Source of the DNA: Lutibacter sp.
GTDB taxonomy: Bacteria; Bacteroidota; Bacteroidia; Flavobacteriales; Flavobacteriaceae
Assembly (NCBI RefSeq): GCF_021647475.1
Contig: NZ_JAKIUR010000007.1
Coordinates: forward strand, 20,579-84,578
Direction: 5' to 3'
Length of the DNA stretch: 64,000 nucleotides
Shown one piece after another: positions 1 through 8,434 of the stretch. Position numbers and translations under genes: made by a program. The stretch's first letter is position 1. The number at the start of each line of letters is the position of its first letter. The notes below the pieces were generated by a model. It made no database searches. It saw only the letters and a program-made list of their open reading frames with translations, and had not been told where the DNA came from.

Positions 1-383
1 ACTCTATGAAAAGATAATGCAGAAACATCCCACCCTGTTTTAGTAAAGTTATAATCTTGATGTGTATATAAATTTCCTCGTCTAACATTTACTGACATTC
101 CAATTGAATGTAAAACAAAATCTATTTTTCCACCTAATATTTCTACAGCTTTATCTACTAAATTTTCAAGATCTAACATAGAAGTAGCGTCTGCAGGAAT
201 AATTTCCGAACCTGTTTTTTCAGCTAGTTCTGCAATGGTTCCAAGCCTCATTGCAACTGGTGCATTGGTTAAAACAAATTTTGCTCCTTCTTCATGTGCT
301 CTTTCAGCAACTTTCCATGCAATCGATTTAGAATCTAACGCTCCAAAAATAATTCCTTTTTTTCCTTTAAGTAAATTATACAT
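1..383 (-). CDS. fabI: Enoyl-[acyl-carrier-protein] reductase (NADH), partial
   Basis: This is the N-terminal part of FabI, which reduces the trans-2-enoyl-ACP double bond in the last step of each type II fatty-acid elongation cycle in the cytoplasm. The reading frame starts MYNLLKGKKGIIFGALDSKS and runs off the left edge, so only about 127 residues are visible. The modified glycine-rich NAD site (GALDSKSIAW), the IIPADATS segment and the VLHSIGMS stretch after the fourth strand fit the FabI branch of short-chain dehydrogenases. A TATATTTG box on the minus strand at 419-426 lies about 35 nt upstream and is the likely promoter -7 element. The C-terminal Tyr-Lys catalytic pair is outside the window. 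Confidence 0.9.
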   Translation of the reverse strand, partial: MYNLLKGKKGIIFGALDSKSIAWKVAERAHEEGAKFVLTNAPVAMRLGTIAELAEKTGSEIIPADATSMLDLENLVDKAVEILGGKIDFVLHSIGMSVNVRRGNLYTHQDYNFTKTGWDVSALSFHR

Positions 384-432
384 ACTATTTTTTTAGTTTA
401 TAGTTTATTAATTTTTTGCAAATATAACAATT

Positions 433-2085
433 CTAGTTTAACAATTGTTTTGCGTGTTCAATAGCGGTAGTTGTTGTGTTTTTTCCACTTAACATTTCTG
501 CTATTTCAATAATACGTTCTTCTTTTGTTAATCTTTTTAATTGTGTAATAATTTGATTGTCAACATCTTGTTTAAACACCTTGTAATGTTGATTGCCTTT
601 AGCTGCAATTTGTGGTAAGTGCGTAATAGCTATAACTTGCATATTTTCACTCATTTCTAGCATTATAGTAGCTACTTTTTGTGATATTGTACCTGAAACG
701 CCAGCATCAATTTCATCAAAAATAATAGTTGGTAATTTTAAATATTCTGATAAAATGGATTTTACTGAAAGCATAATTCTAGATAATTCACCACCTGAAG
801 CAATTTTTTGAAGAGTTCCAAAATTTAAACCTTTATTTGCTGAAATTAAGAGTTGCAATTCATCTTTTCCATTTGAAAAATATTGATTAACATGAGATAA
901 ATTCCACTTTAACCTTGTATTTTCCATTCCTAAATTAGCTAGTAAATTATCTATTTTTTTTATAAAAACAGGAATTGCTTTTTGCCTTGCATCACTTATT
1001 AATTTAGCTAAATTATCTAATTTTTTTGCTACTATTTTAATTTCGTTCTCTTTTTCTGAAATAATAGTAGATGAATTTTCGGCTACGTTTACTTCTTTTT
1101 CAAGTTTCAGCTGAATTTCTAATAACTCGGCAATAGTTTTTACGGTATGCTTTTGCTGCAAATTGTAAATTAATTGTAGTCTATTATTTAGTTTATCTAA
1201 TTCTGAAGGTTCAAAATTTACACTTTCATTTAAATAAACCAGCTCGTTTGATATATCATCAAATTCAATTTTTATACTTAAAATTCTATCGTACAATTTT
1301 TTATATTCCTCTGAATACAAACTTATTTTTTCCAAATTAGAAGTTACGGAATTCAATCTAGAAATTAATCCAATTTCATCTATAAATGTATTATTTTGTG
1401 CTTCAGATAAATTGAGCTTAATAGCTTCAATATTATTTAATTTGTCTAATTCCTGCTCAATTTCTTCTTGCTCTCCAAGTTCTAATTTTGCCTGCACCAA
1501 CTCCTGATACAAATGTGAATTATATTCGAAATTTTGTTGTGATTTTTCCTGATTTAGCTTCAAAATTTCTAATTCTTTTTTTAATTGATGATACAATTTT
1601 AATCCTTTTGAATAAGAAGTTAATTTAGCAGTATTTTTTGCTAAAGCATCGAGGATATGAAATTGAAAATTAACATCTGCTAACTGCAAAGTTTGATGTT
1701 GCGAATGTATATCTATTAATTGTTCACTTAAACTTTGTAAAACATTTAAAGTAGTTGGTGTATCATTAATAAATGCTCTTGATTTACCAGAAGGTAAAAT
1801 TTCGCGTCTTAGTATTGTTTCTTTTTCAAAATCTAAATCATTTTCTTCAAAAAAACGTTCTAAGCCATAATTATTTACAGAAAATTGTGCTTCAATTATG
1901 CATTTTTTATCTGCATCTTTTAAGGAAGTAGAGTCTGATCGCTTTCCTAATACCAATCCTAGAGCACCTAACAAAACAGATTTTCCTGCTCCAGTTTCTC
2001 CTGTAATAATAGATAATTTATCTTTAAAATTAACAGATAAATTTTCAATTAAAGCATAATTTTTAATAGAAAGTGCTACAAGCAT
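433..2085 (-). CDS. recN: DNA repair protein RecN
   Basis: RecN is a cytoplasmic SMC-like ATPase that acts early in recombinational repair of double-strand breaks. The 550-residue length is normal for the family. A Walker A motif (GETGAGKS, residues 29-36) follows the first strand, a long coiled-coil-rich middle section (about residues 150-370) comes next, and the C-terminal half carries the ABC signature (IASGGELSR) and a Walker B stretch (TIIFDEIDAGVSG). It is the last gene of a minus-strand run from bamD, 23 nt after the DUF4835 gene, and is probably cotranscribed with it. The identification is secure. Confidence 0.95.
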   Translation of the reverse strand: MLVALSIKNYALIENLSVNFKDKLSIITGETGAGKSVLLGALGLVLGKRSDSTSLKDADKKCIIEAQFSVNNYGLERFFEENDLDFEKETILRREILPSGKSRAFINDTPTTLNVLQSLSEQLIDIHSQHQTLQLADVNFQFHILDALAKNTAKLTSYSKGLKLYHQLKKELEILKLNQEKSQQNFEYNSHLYQELVQAKLELGEQEEIEQELDKLNNIEAIKLNLSEAQNNTFIDEIGLISRLNSVTSNLEKISLYSEEYKKLYDRILSIKIEFDDISNELVYLNESVNFEPSELDKLNNRLQLIYNLQQKHTVKTIAELLEIQLKLEKEVNVAENSSTIISEKENEIKIVAKKLDNLAKLISDARQKAIPVFIKKIDNLLANLGMENTRLKWNLSHVNQYFSNGKDELQLLISANKGLNFGTLQKIASGGELSRIMLSVKSILSEYLKLPTIIFDEIDAGVSGTISQKVATIMLEMSENMQVIAITHLPQIAAKGNQHYKVFKQDVDNQIITQLKRLTKEERIIEIAEMLSGKNTTTTAIEHAKQLLN

Positions 2086-2108
2086 AAAGGTAAATTAGAA
2101 TTATAAAT

Positions 2109-2999
2109 TTACTTAATTTTATTCCACTTTGCTGCATTTAATGGAGAAATTTTTAGCAAATCTTCTTTTAAAGTTGAAGTATCAAAATATGGACCGCCAG
2201 AAAATATATTAACAATTTCATCGGCTTTAGCATCCATAAATATGCGAAGTAAAAATGCATTAGGTCTAGAGTTGTATATGTTCTTCAATTTCTGAATAGC
2301 ATCGGCAATATTTTTTTTACCAGTTTTTTTATTGGTTGACAAAATATCTAAACCTTTTAAATGATATTGATATAAAGCATTACGAAATAATTTATACGTT
2401 GGTGATAAAATATTATCGATTAATGTAAATCGTGTTCTTGTACCATCATTTTGGTTCCATCCTTTATAACCGCTTTGTTGTGCTTGAACCAAAATGTTTT
2501 GAGCTTTATTAAAATAAGGTGTTCCACCATATAAACTAAACGTATCTGCATCTAATCCTATTATGGTATAAACATAAAATGTAACTACTGAAATTAGGTT
2601 GGATTCGTAAGTATCTTTATTAAATAATAAGGGTTGATATTCAGTATATTGAAAATTAAAATCTTTGTCTTTAAAATTAAAAACAGGTGATAAATAAGTT
2701 GCATCATAAACTGGACGAGAAGATTGAATTTGAATAGACGCATCAAAATTATCTCCAGATTCTTTTGTAATTATGATACTTAAATTACAATGTATTTTTT
2801 CCTGATCTTTATAGTTAAAATTGGTCCAGTGTTTTTGATTTATAAACGCTGTTAAATCATTTTGCAACGTGGTAAACTTTTGCTTATTAGATGCTGGAAT
2901 TTTGTCGGCGTTAACGGTAACTGTGCAATTTAACTCTTGTGCATTTATTGTAATAGAAAAAAGAATTACTATTAAAATCTGAAGTGTTTTTTTAAGCAT
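2109..2999 (-). CDS. DUF4835 family exported protein
   Basis: A 296-residue protein with a typical Sec signal peptide (MLKKTLQILIVILFSITINA followed by QE), so it is expected in the periplasm or at the outer membrane. The sequence after the signal (ELNCTVTVNADKI, later VYDATYLSPVFNFKDKDF and SNLISVVTFYVYTIIGLDADTFS) matches what I know as the DUF4835 family, which occurs between coaBC and recN in flavobacteria. No catalytic motif is visible and the function is unknown. The gene overlaps the end of coaBC by 8 nt, which points to translational coupling. The bamD neighbourhood hints at a role in outer-membrane biogenesis, but that is inference only. Confidence 0.85.
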   Translation of the reverse strand: MLKKTLQILIVILFSITINAQELNCTVTVNADKIPASNKQKFTTLQNDLTAFINQKHWTNFNYKDQEKIHCNLSIIITKESGDNFDASIQIQSSRPVYDATYLSPVFNFKDKDFNFQYTEYQPLLFNKDTYESNLISVVTFYVYTIIGLDADTFSLYGGTPYFNKAQNILVQAQQSGYKGWNQNDGTRTRFTLIDNILSPTYKLFRNALYQYHLKGLDILSTNKKTGKKNIADAIQKLKNIYNSRPNAFLLRIFMDAKADEIVNIFSGGPYFDTSTLKEDLLKISPLNAAKWNKIK

Positions 3000-4206
3000 A
3001 CAATTTATTCAAAATTTCATTAAAAATATCAGAAGCAACTTCTGCTTTAGATTTCAGACCAAATTCCGAAATATTTTTGAATTTATCAATAATTGTAACC
3101 TTATTTGTTTCTTTTTTAAATCCAGCTCCTTTATCATTCAATGAATTTAACACAATTAAATCTAAATTTTTCTTATTCAATTTGGCTATTGCATTTTCAA
3201 TTTCGTTATTTGTTTCAAGGGCAAAACCAACTAAAAACTGATTTTTTTTAACGACTCCCAAAGAAGCTAATATATCTTTAGTTTTTATCAATTCTAAAGA
3301 TAAGGTAGGTGTGTTTTTCTTTATTTTATTTTTTGCAATTTCTTTTGGTTTATAATCAGAAACCGCCGCAGATAAGATAGCAATATCTACTAAATAAAAA
3401 TATTTATGAGCCTCATTATACATCTGTTCCGCAGTAACCACATCCATTCGTTTAATTAATGAATTTGAAATTGTTTCAGATGATGGTCCGGAAATTAAAA
3501 TAACTTCAGCCCCTAAATTTGCTGCTTTTTTAGCCAGTTCAAAACCCATTTTACCAGAAGAATGATTCCCAATAAAACGTACGGGATCAATTGCTTCATA
3601 GGTAGGACCAGCCGTAATTAATACTTTTTTACCGTATAAAGGCAAACCTTTAATAATATCTTTTTCCATAAAAGCTACTATATTTTTAGGTTCTTCCATT
3701 CTGCCTTCACCTACTAAACCGCTTGCTAATTCACCCGAGGCTGGTGGTATAAAAATATTTCCGAAACTTTTAAGTTTTGTAATACTTTTTGAAGTTGCTG
3801 GATGTTGATACATATCTAAATCCATTGCAGGTGCAAAAAATACTGGGCATTTGGCAGATAGATAACTTGCTAATAATAAGTTATCACATATACCATTAGA
3901 CATTTTTGATAAAGTATTTGCAGTTGCTGGTGCAATAAGCATATAATCTGCCCAAAGCCCTAACTCTACATGACTATTCCATTCTTCATTTTCTTCTTCA
4001 TTTTTATCAAAAAAAGTAGAATATACTGGATTTTTGGAGAGTGTAGCTAATGTTAACGGTGTAACAAAATCTTTAGAAGCTGGTGTCATCACAACTTTAA
4101 CTTGAGCACCAGATTTAATAAATAAACGAACTAAATGAGCCGTTTTGTAAGCAGCAATACCGGCAGTTACGCCTAATAGTATATTTTTACCGCTTAAAAC
4201 AGACAT
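2992..4206 (-). CDS. coaBC: Bifunctional phosphopantothenoylcysteine decarboxylase / phosphopantothenate-cysteine ligase
   Basis: This bifunctional enzyme makes 4'-phosphopantetheine for coenzyme A: CoaB joins cysteine to phosphopantothenate and CoaC decarboxylates the product with FMN. The 404 residues hold both parts. The N-terminal flavoprotein domain has GITAGIAAYK-like (GVTAGIAAYK), the active-site His in SHVELGLWAD, and PAMDLDMY. The C-terminal ligase domain starts at about residue 192 (KKVLITAGPTYEAIDPVRF) and has HSSGKMG, AAVSDYKP and VGFALET. The loop that in E. coli carries the catalytic cysteine of CoaC reads LASGLVGEGRM here, with Ser at that place. The start lies directly next to the stop of the omega-like gene. 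Confidence 0.95.
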   Translation of the reverse strand: MSVLSGKNILLGVTAGIAAYKTAHLVRLFIKSGAQVKVVMTPASKDFVTPLTLATLSKNPVYSTFFDKNEEENEEWNSHVELGLWADYMLIAPATANTLSKMSNGICDNLLLASYLSAKCPVFFAPAMDLDMYQHPATSKSITKLKSFGNIFIPPASGELASGLVGEGRMEEPKNIVAFMEKDIIKGLPLYGKKVLITAGPTYEAIDPVRFIGNHSSGKMGFELAKKAANLGAEVILISGPSSETISNSLIKRMDVVTAEQMYNEAHKYFYLVDIAILSAAVSDYKPKEIAKNKIKKNTPTLSLELIKTKDILASLGVVKKNQFLVGFALETNNEIENAIAKLNKKNLDLIVLNSLNDKGAGFKKETNKVTIIDKFKNISEFGLKSKAEVASDIFNEILNKLYA

Positions 4207-4533
4207 TTACTCTTGAATTTCTTCTGGATTTCTATAATAAATTTTACCTTCTAACCATTCTTCAACAGCTATTGCAGTTGCTTTTGGTAATTTCTCATAA
4301 AATTTAGAAACTTCTATTTGCTCTTTATTTTCAAATACTTCGTCTAAACTATCTGTATAAGTAGCAAATTCTTCTAATTTTTCAATGAGTTCACTTTTTA
4401 AATCACCATTAATTTGTTTTGCTCTTTTTGCAATAATTGTAATAGCCTCATAAATATTATTTGTTGGGGCTTCAATTTCGTTTTTATCGTAAGTAATGGT
4501 TGTACTTGCTGCTTTTGAGTTTTTATAATCCAT
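4207..4533 (-). CDS. rpoZ: RNA polymerase omega subunit-like protein (Bacteroidetes RpoZ type)
   Basis: A 108-residue cytoplasmic protein. The segment NNIYEAITIIAKRAKQINGDLK resembles the Rpb6/omega core, which helps assemble RNA polymerase around the beta' subunit. The acidic tail (EEWLEGKIYYRNPEE) is what I associate with the diverged Bacteroidetes form. It sits between bamD and coaBC, overlapping the end of bamD by 11 nt and abutting coaBC; in other phyla rpoZ is often next to coaBC too, which supports the call. Sequence similarity to canonical omega is low, so the identity rests partly on context. Confidence 0.75.
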   Translation of the reverse strand: MDYKNSKAASTTITYDKNEIEAPTNNIYEAITIIAKRAKQINGDLKSELIEKLEEFATYTDSLDEVFENKEQIEVSKFYEKLPKATAIAVEEWLEGKIYYRNPEEIQE

Positions 4534-5350
4534 TAGTTTGCTTTTTTAATGTTTTAACTGATTTTAATTGATTTTTTAAATCTTTTTTTAACTTTTTAAT
4601 TTCAACTAAATATAAAGATTTTGGGAAATTTCTTTCTAATCGTTCTTCTGTTTTTATAGCTTTTTTTAATCGCTCCTCTTTTTTGGTAATATAACTATTT
4701 ATTCCTAATTTGTAAGCGGCTTTAAATTTATAATACATAGCATCTTCTTTTAAGGAACTTCCTAAATAATCACCTAAAAAATTATCAAAAGCTGTAACAG
4801 CAGAAATATAATCTTGAATGGTATAATATTGCTTTGCAATTTCAAATGCTTTTTTTTCTAATTTAAAGTTAAGTTCTTTTATGGTTTTATTAGCTTCCTC
4901 AACTTTATCTGAAGTTGGATATTTAAAAATGAAATTTTGCATCGCATTTAAGGCTTCATTAGTATCTTTTTGATCTAAACTATACCTAGGTGAAGCTTTA
5001 TAATAACTATATGCAGACAAAAAGGCTGCTTCTTCTACTTTTGAACTTTTTGGATAGTTTTTTACAAATTTATCAAAATAATAGGCTGCCAAACTATATT
5101 GTTTTGTGTTGTAATGAGATTGTGCAACCATATATTGAATACGTTCCATTTGTGGTTTACCTCTATAACTAGGTGTAATTTTTTCAAATAAGGTGATGGC
5201 TTTTGAGTACTTCTGAGCTTCGTACATCTTAGTTGCCATTTTATATTGATCTTGAATACTACCTTTATTCAATACTTTTTGATATTCACCACACGAAAAA
5301 AGCGTAGTAGTAAACACTAAAATAAAAATGAGATTTTTAATTTTTTGCAT
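4523..5350 (-). CDS. bamD: Outer membrane protein assembly factor BamD
   Basis: BamD is an outer-membrane lipoprotein of the BAM complex that inserts beta-barrel proteins. The N-terminus is a lipoprotein signal (IFILVFTTTLFSCG, lipid attachment at the Cys). The body is made of tetratricopeptide-like repeats (for example YKMATKMYEAQKYSKAITLF, YNTKQYSLAAYYFDKFVKNY, YYTIQDYISAVTAFDNFLGDY), as in BamD. At 275 residues it has the normal size. On the minus strand a TAATTTTG box (plus-strand 5355-5362) lies only 4 nt before the ATG, which predicts a leaderless transcript. It is the first gene of the run down to recN. Confidence 0.92.
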   Translation of the reverse strand: MQKIKNLIFILVFTTTLFSCGEYQKVLNKGSIQDQYKMATKMYEAQKYSKAITLFEKITPSYRGKPQMERIQYMVAQSHYNTKQYSLAAYYFDKFVKNYPKSSKVEEAAFLSAYSYYKASPRYSLDQKDTNEALNAMQNFIFKYPTSDKVEEANKTIKELNFKLEKKAFEIAKQYYTIQDYISAVTAFDNFLGDYLGSSLKEDAMYYKFKAAYKLGINSYITKKEERLKKAIKTEERLERNFPKSLYLVEIKKLKKDLKNQLKSVKTLKKQTNGL

Positions 5351-5354
5351 TTGG

Positions 5355-5362
5355 CAAAATTA
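5355..5362 (-). promoter_or_regulatory. -7 promoter element of bamD (leaderless type)
   Basis: The minus strand reads TAATTTTG, matching the Bacteroidetes -7 consensus TAnnTTTG, followed by only 4 nt before the bamD ATG. Transcription would start at or next to the A of the start codon, giving no leader or a very short one. Confidence 0.55.
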
Positions 5363-5388
5363 GTTATTTATTATGAATTATTAAAATA

Positions 5389-5590
5389 ACTCGTTGTGCA
5401 TTTTTACTTTTTAAACTTACTGTTACGTCAGTTCGGGTCTGCCTGACGGCAAGGCTGGTAATTTTTGATAAAAAACTGTATCGAAAACGACTGTTTTTAA
5501 ATGAAAAACCTTTTCTCGATACTAATTTTAAGCCTAAAAAGGCTAAAATTCACTCGAATTGACGAAATTTTATCAAAATGCACAACGAGT
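5389..5590. repeat. MITE-like inverted-repeat element, family 1, copy A
   Basis: This 202-bp element fills most of the gap between bamD and the ferritin gene. It starts ACTCGTTGTGCATTTTT and ends in the inverted sequence AAAATGCACAACGAGT. It is flanked by a perfect 7-bp direct repeat TAAAATA (5382-5388 and 5591-5597), as expected for a target-site duplication. It contains no open reading frame of note. Copy B, in the opposite orientation, lies at 31721-31863. Copy A carries an extra segment of about 59 bp (roughly 5406-5465) rich in G and C. This looks like a non-autonomous transposable element whose transposase is not in the window. Confidence 0.8.
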
Positions 5591-5671
5591 TAAAATACTT
5601 TTTTTACTTACTTAAACCACAAAAATAACTTGGATAAACAATTATTATTGTTTAATAATCTTAATTGTTTG

Positions 5672-6193
5672 TTAATTATTTGAAGTTGGTGAAACTGAAG
5701 TTTCAACATTAAGCCTTTTAATATCTTTATCAAACATATATAATCCGCTTTTAGCTTCGCCTATCAATTTAATTTTATCTAAAATGGTTCGTGCTTGTGC
5801 TTCTTCTTCAATTTGCTCTGCAACATACCATTGTAAAAAGTTATGTGTTGCGTAATCTTTTTCTTCTAGTGCAATATGAACCAATTCATTAATAGTATTG
5901 GAAACATAAACTTCATGTTCAAAAAGTGTCTCAAACATTTCTTTAATAGAACCAAATTCAGAATCTGGTTTTGATAAATCCGAAACTAGAGAATGCCCTC
6001 CACGCTCATTTATATATTTAAAAAACTTAAGCATATGTTGTCTTTCTTCATCTGACTGAGCATACATAAATTCAGAAATTCCTTCTAAACCTTGTGCTTC
6101 TGCCCAAGAAGCCATAGCTAAATATATTTGTGAAGATTCTGCTTCAATTCTAATTTGCTTATTTAAAGCCTTTTCCATACTTGCTGATAACAT
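5672..6193 (-). CDS. ftnA: Ferritin (bacterial non-haem iron storage protein)
   Basis: Ferritin oxidises Fe(II) and stores the iron as a mineral inside a 24-subunit cytoplasmic shell. The 173-residue sequence is a four-helix bundle with the ferroxidase ligands in the expected places: Glu17, Tyr24, Glu50 and His53 (SDEERQH), a third-helix Glu in FEHEVYVSNTI, and the AEQIEEE segment in the fourth helix. A minus-strand TAATTTTG box (plus 6218-6225) about 25 nt upstream is the likely promoter. It is a single gene, separated from bamD by a repeat element and from dapA by 32 nt. Confidence 0.93.
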   Translation of the reverse strand: MLSASMEKALNKQIRIEAESSQIYLAMASWAEAQGLEGISEFMYAQSDEERQHMLKFFKYINERGGHSLVSDLSKPDSEFGSIKEMFETLFEHEVYVSNTINELVHIALEEKDYATHNFLQWYVAEQIEEEAQARTILDKIKLIGEAKSGLYMFDKDIKRLNVETSVSPTSNN

Positions 6194-6225
6194 AATTTTC
6201 TCTTTTTAAATTTCTATCAAAATTA

Positions 6226-7101
6226 CTAATAATTTTCTATAAAATTAGCTATTTTTTGATGTAATTCTTTACTAACTTCAACCAAAGGCAATCTCACATT
6301 TTTACTTGTGATATTCAATTTTTCTAAAAGTGCTTTTATACCAGCAGGATTTCCTTCTTCAAAAATATAGTTTATACTGTCCATTAACTTGTAATATAAG
6401 CTATACGCTTTATTCACTTTACCTTCCAAACCTAATTTAATAAGTTGAGAAAAATCTTTTGGAAAGCCTTGTCCAATAACTGAAATAACACCTGAACCAC
6501 CAGCTAAAACCATAGGTAAAGCAATCATATCATCACCAGAAATTACTAAAAAATCAGTTGGTTTATTTTTAATTATGGTCATTGCCTGTACTATATCTCC
6601 TGCTGCTTCTTTAATGCCAATAATATTATCACAATTTTTAGCCAATCTTAAAATAGTTTTTGGTAAAATATTGCTTCCGGTTCTACTTGGCACGTTATAA
6701 ACAATAATTGGCTTTGGAGAATGTTCAGAAATCATTTTAAAATGCTGATAAATTCCTTCTTGTGTGGGTTTATTGTAATATGGAGAAACCGATAAAATTG
6801 CAGAAAATGCAGATAAATCTGTGGTATTAATTTCATCAATTACCGCTTGTGTATTATTACCTCCTATCCCTAAAACTAAAGGGAGTCTTCCATTAGTTGT
6901 TTTAATAATAGTATTTTTTACTTGCTCTTTTTCATCTTTTGTTAATGTTGCAGGTTCACCTGTTGTGCCTAGCACTACTAAATAATTTATACCATTTTCA
7001 ATTTGATAATTCACTAAATTTTCTAAAGCTTTATAGTCAACGGATTTATCTTCATTAAAAGGTGTAACTAATGCAACACCTGTTCCTAAAAATTCTTTCA
7101 T
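6226..7101 (-). CDS. dapA: 4-hydroxy-tetrahydrodipicolinate synthase
   Basis: DapA condenses pyruvate with aspartate semialdehyde in the first committed step of diaminopimelate and lysine synthesis. The 291-residue (beta/alpha)8 barrel shows the family motifs: GTTGEPATL near residue 45, VYNVPSRTG with the catalytic Tyr, and GIKEAAGD with the Schiff-base Lys. The start codon overlaps the stop of the upstream gene at 7101, so the two are probably translated from one message. dapF of the same pathway lies far away at 36693. The call is secure. Confidence 0.95.
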   Translation of the reverse strand: MKEFLGTGVALVTPFNEDKSVDYKALENLVNYQIENGINYLVVLGTTGEPATLTKDEKEQVKNTIIKTTNGRLPLVLGIGGNNTQAVIDEINTTDLSAFSAILSVSPYYNKPTQEGIYQHFKMISEHSPKPIIVYNVPSRTGSNILPKTILRLAKNCDNIIGIKEAAGDIVQAMTIIKNKPTDFLVISGDDMIALPMVLAGGSGVISVIGQGFPKDFSQLIKLGLEGKVNKAYSLYYKLMDSINYIFEEGNPAGIKALLEKLNITSKNVRLPLVEVSKELHQKIANFIENY

Positions 7102-7622
7102 TATAATTTATTTAAAATGGTTAAATATTTTTTTATTTCGTTAGTAAAAATTGAAATTTTATGATATTCACAATTTACAAGTAAATCATAAAAACGATTA
7201 TCAAAATAGGGAAATCCAATTTTAAAACTAATATTCATTTGCAATAATAACAGATTTAAATATAGGTGATCAACTTTACTGTAATTTATTAACAAATCGT
7301 ATTTTTTTGTTAAGCTAAACGGAAATTTTTCTTGATTAAACTTTCCATACCAACCAAAGTTTTTAGGAGAAATAATATGGTATTCTACTTCATTTTTAGC
7401 TTTTTTTTGCTGATAAACCACTATTTTTAGTTGGTTTTCCTCAATTTTTAATTGATGAAAAATTTCTTTTTTAAAGTTTGAAACAGCAGTAATATCATCA
7501 ACAAATATAATTATATTTTTAATTTTATGTTGTGTGTTTTCTGATTGTCTTTTTAAAAAATCTTGAATATGATTCTTTATAAAAATTTGATTGGTTTTTC
7601 GTTTAAATCCTGTAAAAATCAT
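7101..7622 (-). CDS. Conserved hypothetical protein upstream of dapA
   Basis: A 173-residue soluble protein that I do not assign to a function; it resembles a small flavobacterial family of unknown role found beside dapA and 5'-nucleotidase genes (possibly DUF6913). It begins with a basic stretch ([19 protein letters not shown]), followed by what looks like an alternating alpha/beta fold ([56 protein letters not shown]). No signal peptide, metal site or catalytic motif is evident. It overlaps dapA by one nucleotide and is divergent from the nucleotidase gene at 7675. Confidence 0.7.
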   Translation of the reverse strand: MIFTGFKRKTNQIFIKNHIQDFLKRQSENTQHKIKNIIIFVDDITAVSNFKKEIFHQLKIEENQLKIVVYQQKKAKNEVEYHIISPKNFGWYGKFNQEKFPFSLTKKYDLLINYSKVDHLYLNLLLLQMNISFKIGFPYFDNRFYDLLVNCEYHKISIFTNEIKKYLTILNKL

Positions 7623-7623
7623 T

Positions 7624-7631
7624 TATATTTG
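7624..7631 (+). promoter_or_regulatory. -7 promoter element of the 5'-nucleotidase pair
   Basis: TATATTTG matches TAnnTTTG and lies 43 nt before the ATG at 7675, so it can drive the plus-strand nucleotidase genes. It begins within two nucleotides of the divergent gene's start codon (7620-7622). Confidence 0.5.
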
Positions 7632-7674
7632 TACTTTCATCCGCAAAATTAATTAAAACATTAGTATTTATTTA

Positions 7675-8427
7675 ATGAAAAAAATTATTATTTCATTTTT
7701 TACTATTTTTTTACTATTTAGTTGTACTAAAAACAAGCTTCAATTAGTAAAAATAGAAGGGAAACTACTTCCTATTACTGAAAAATTAGCTTCTGACTCT
7801 TCAATTGTTAAAACTTATCTTCCTTACAAATATAAGATGGAAAAGGAAATGAATTCGGTTTTATGTTATACTTCAAAAAATTTAGTAGCAACTGATGGAG
7901 TGCTAGAAAGTTCATTAGGTAATTTATTGGCAGATTTATGCTACAAAAAAGGAAATTTTGTATTTAAAAAAAGAACTGGGAAAAACATAGATTTTGCCAT
8001 GTTTAATTTTCGAGGAATTAGAGCAGGTATTCCTAAAGGAAATGTAACTACGCAAAATGCTTTTAACTTAATGCCTTTTGAAAACAATTTAGTGGTAGTT
8101 GAATTATCATCAAAAAAATTAAGAGAACTAATTCAGTATTTGATAACCAAAAAAAAAGCACATCCTTTATCTAAACAAGTTAGACTTCGTATTACTAAAA
8201 ACGGATACAATTTTTCAATAAATGGAAAACCAATTAATGACAAAAAAACTTATTTTGTATTAACTTCAGATTATTTACAACACGGAGGAGATCACATGGA
8301 TTTCTTCAAAAACCCAGTTCATTTATATGAATTAGACTATAAAATGAGAAATGCAATTATTGATTATTTTAAAGAAACCGATACTTTAAAATCAAACCTT
8401 GATGGACGATTTGTAATGAAAAACTAA
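7675..8427 (+). CDS. Lipoprotein with 5'-nucleotidase C-terminal domain
   Basis: A 250-residue lipoprotein (signal IIISFFTIFLLFSCTKNK) that consists only of the substrate-binding C-terminal domain of 5'-nucleotidases (UshA/NT5E type). Recognisable parts are DGVLESSLGNLLADLCY, the substrate-pocket strand DFAMFNFRGIRAGIPKG, NAFNLMPFENNLVVVELS and SDYLQHGGDHMDFF. The metal-binding catalytic domain is absent here and encoded by the next gene 7 nt downstream, so the two proteins probably form one two-chain periplasmic or surface nucleotidase that recovers nucleosides and phosphate. The domain order is reversed relative to the usual single-chain enzyme. Confidence 0.88.
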   Translation: MKKIIISFFTIFLLFSCTKNKLQLVKIEGKLLPITEKLASDSSIVKTYLPYKYKMEKEMNSVLCYTSKNLVATDGVLESSLGNLLADLCYKKGNFVFKKRTGKNIDFAMFNFRGIRAGIPKGNVTTQNAFNLMPFENNLVVVELSSKKLRELIQYLITKKKAHPLSKQVRLRITKNGYNFSINGKPINDKKTYFVLTSDYLQHGGDHMDFFKNPVHLYELDYKMRNAIIDYFKETDTLKSNLDGRFVMKN

Positions 8428-8434
8428 AACGGTA

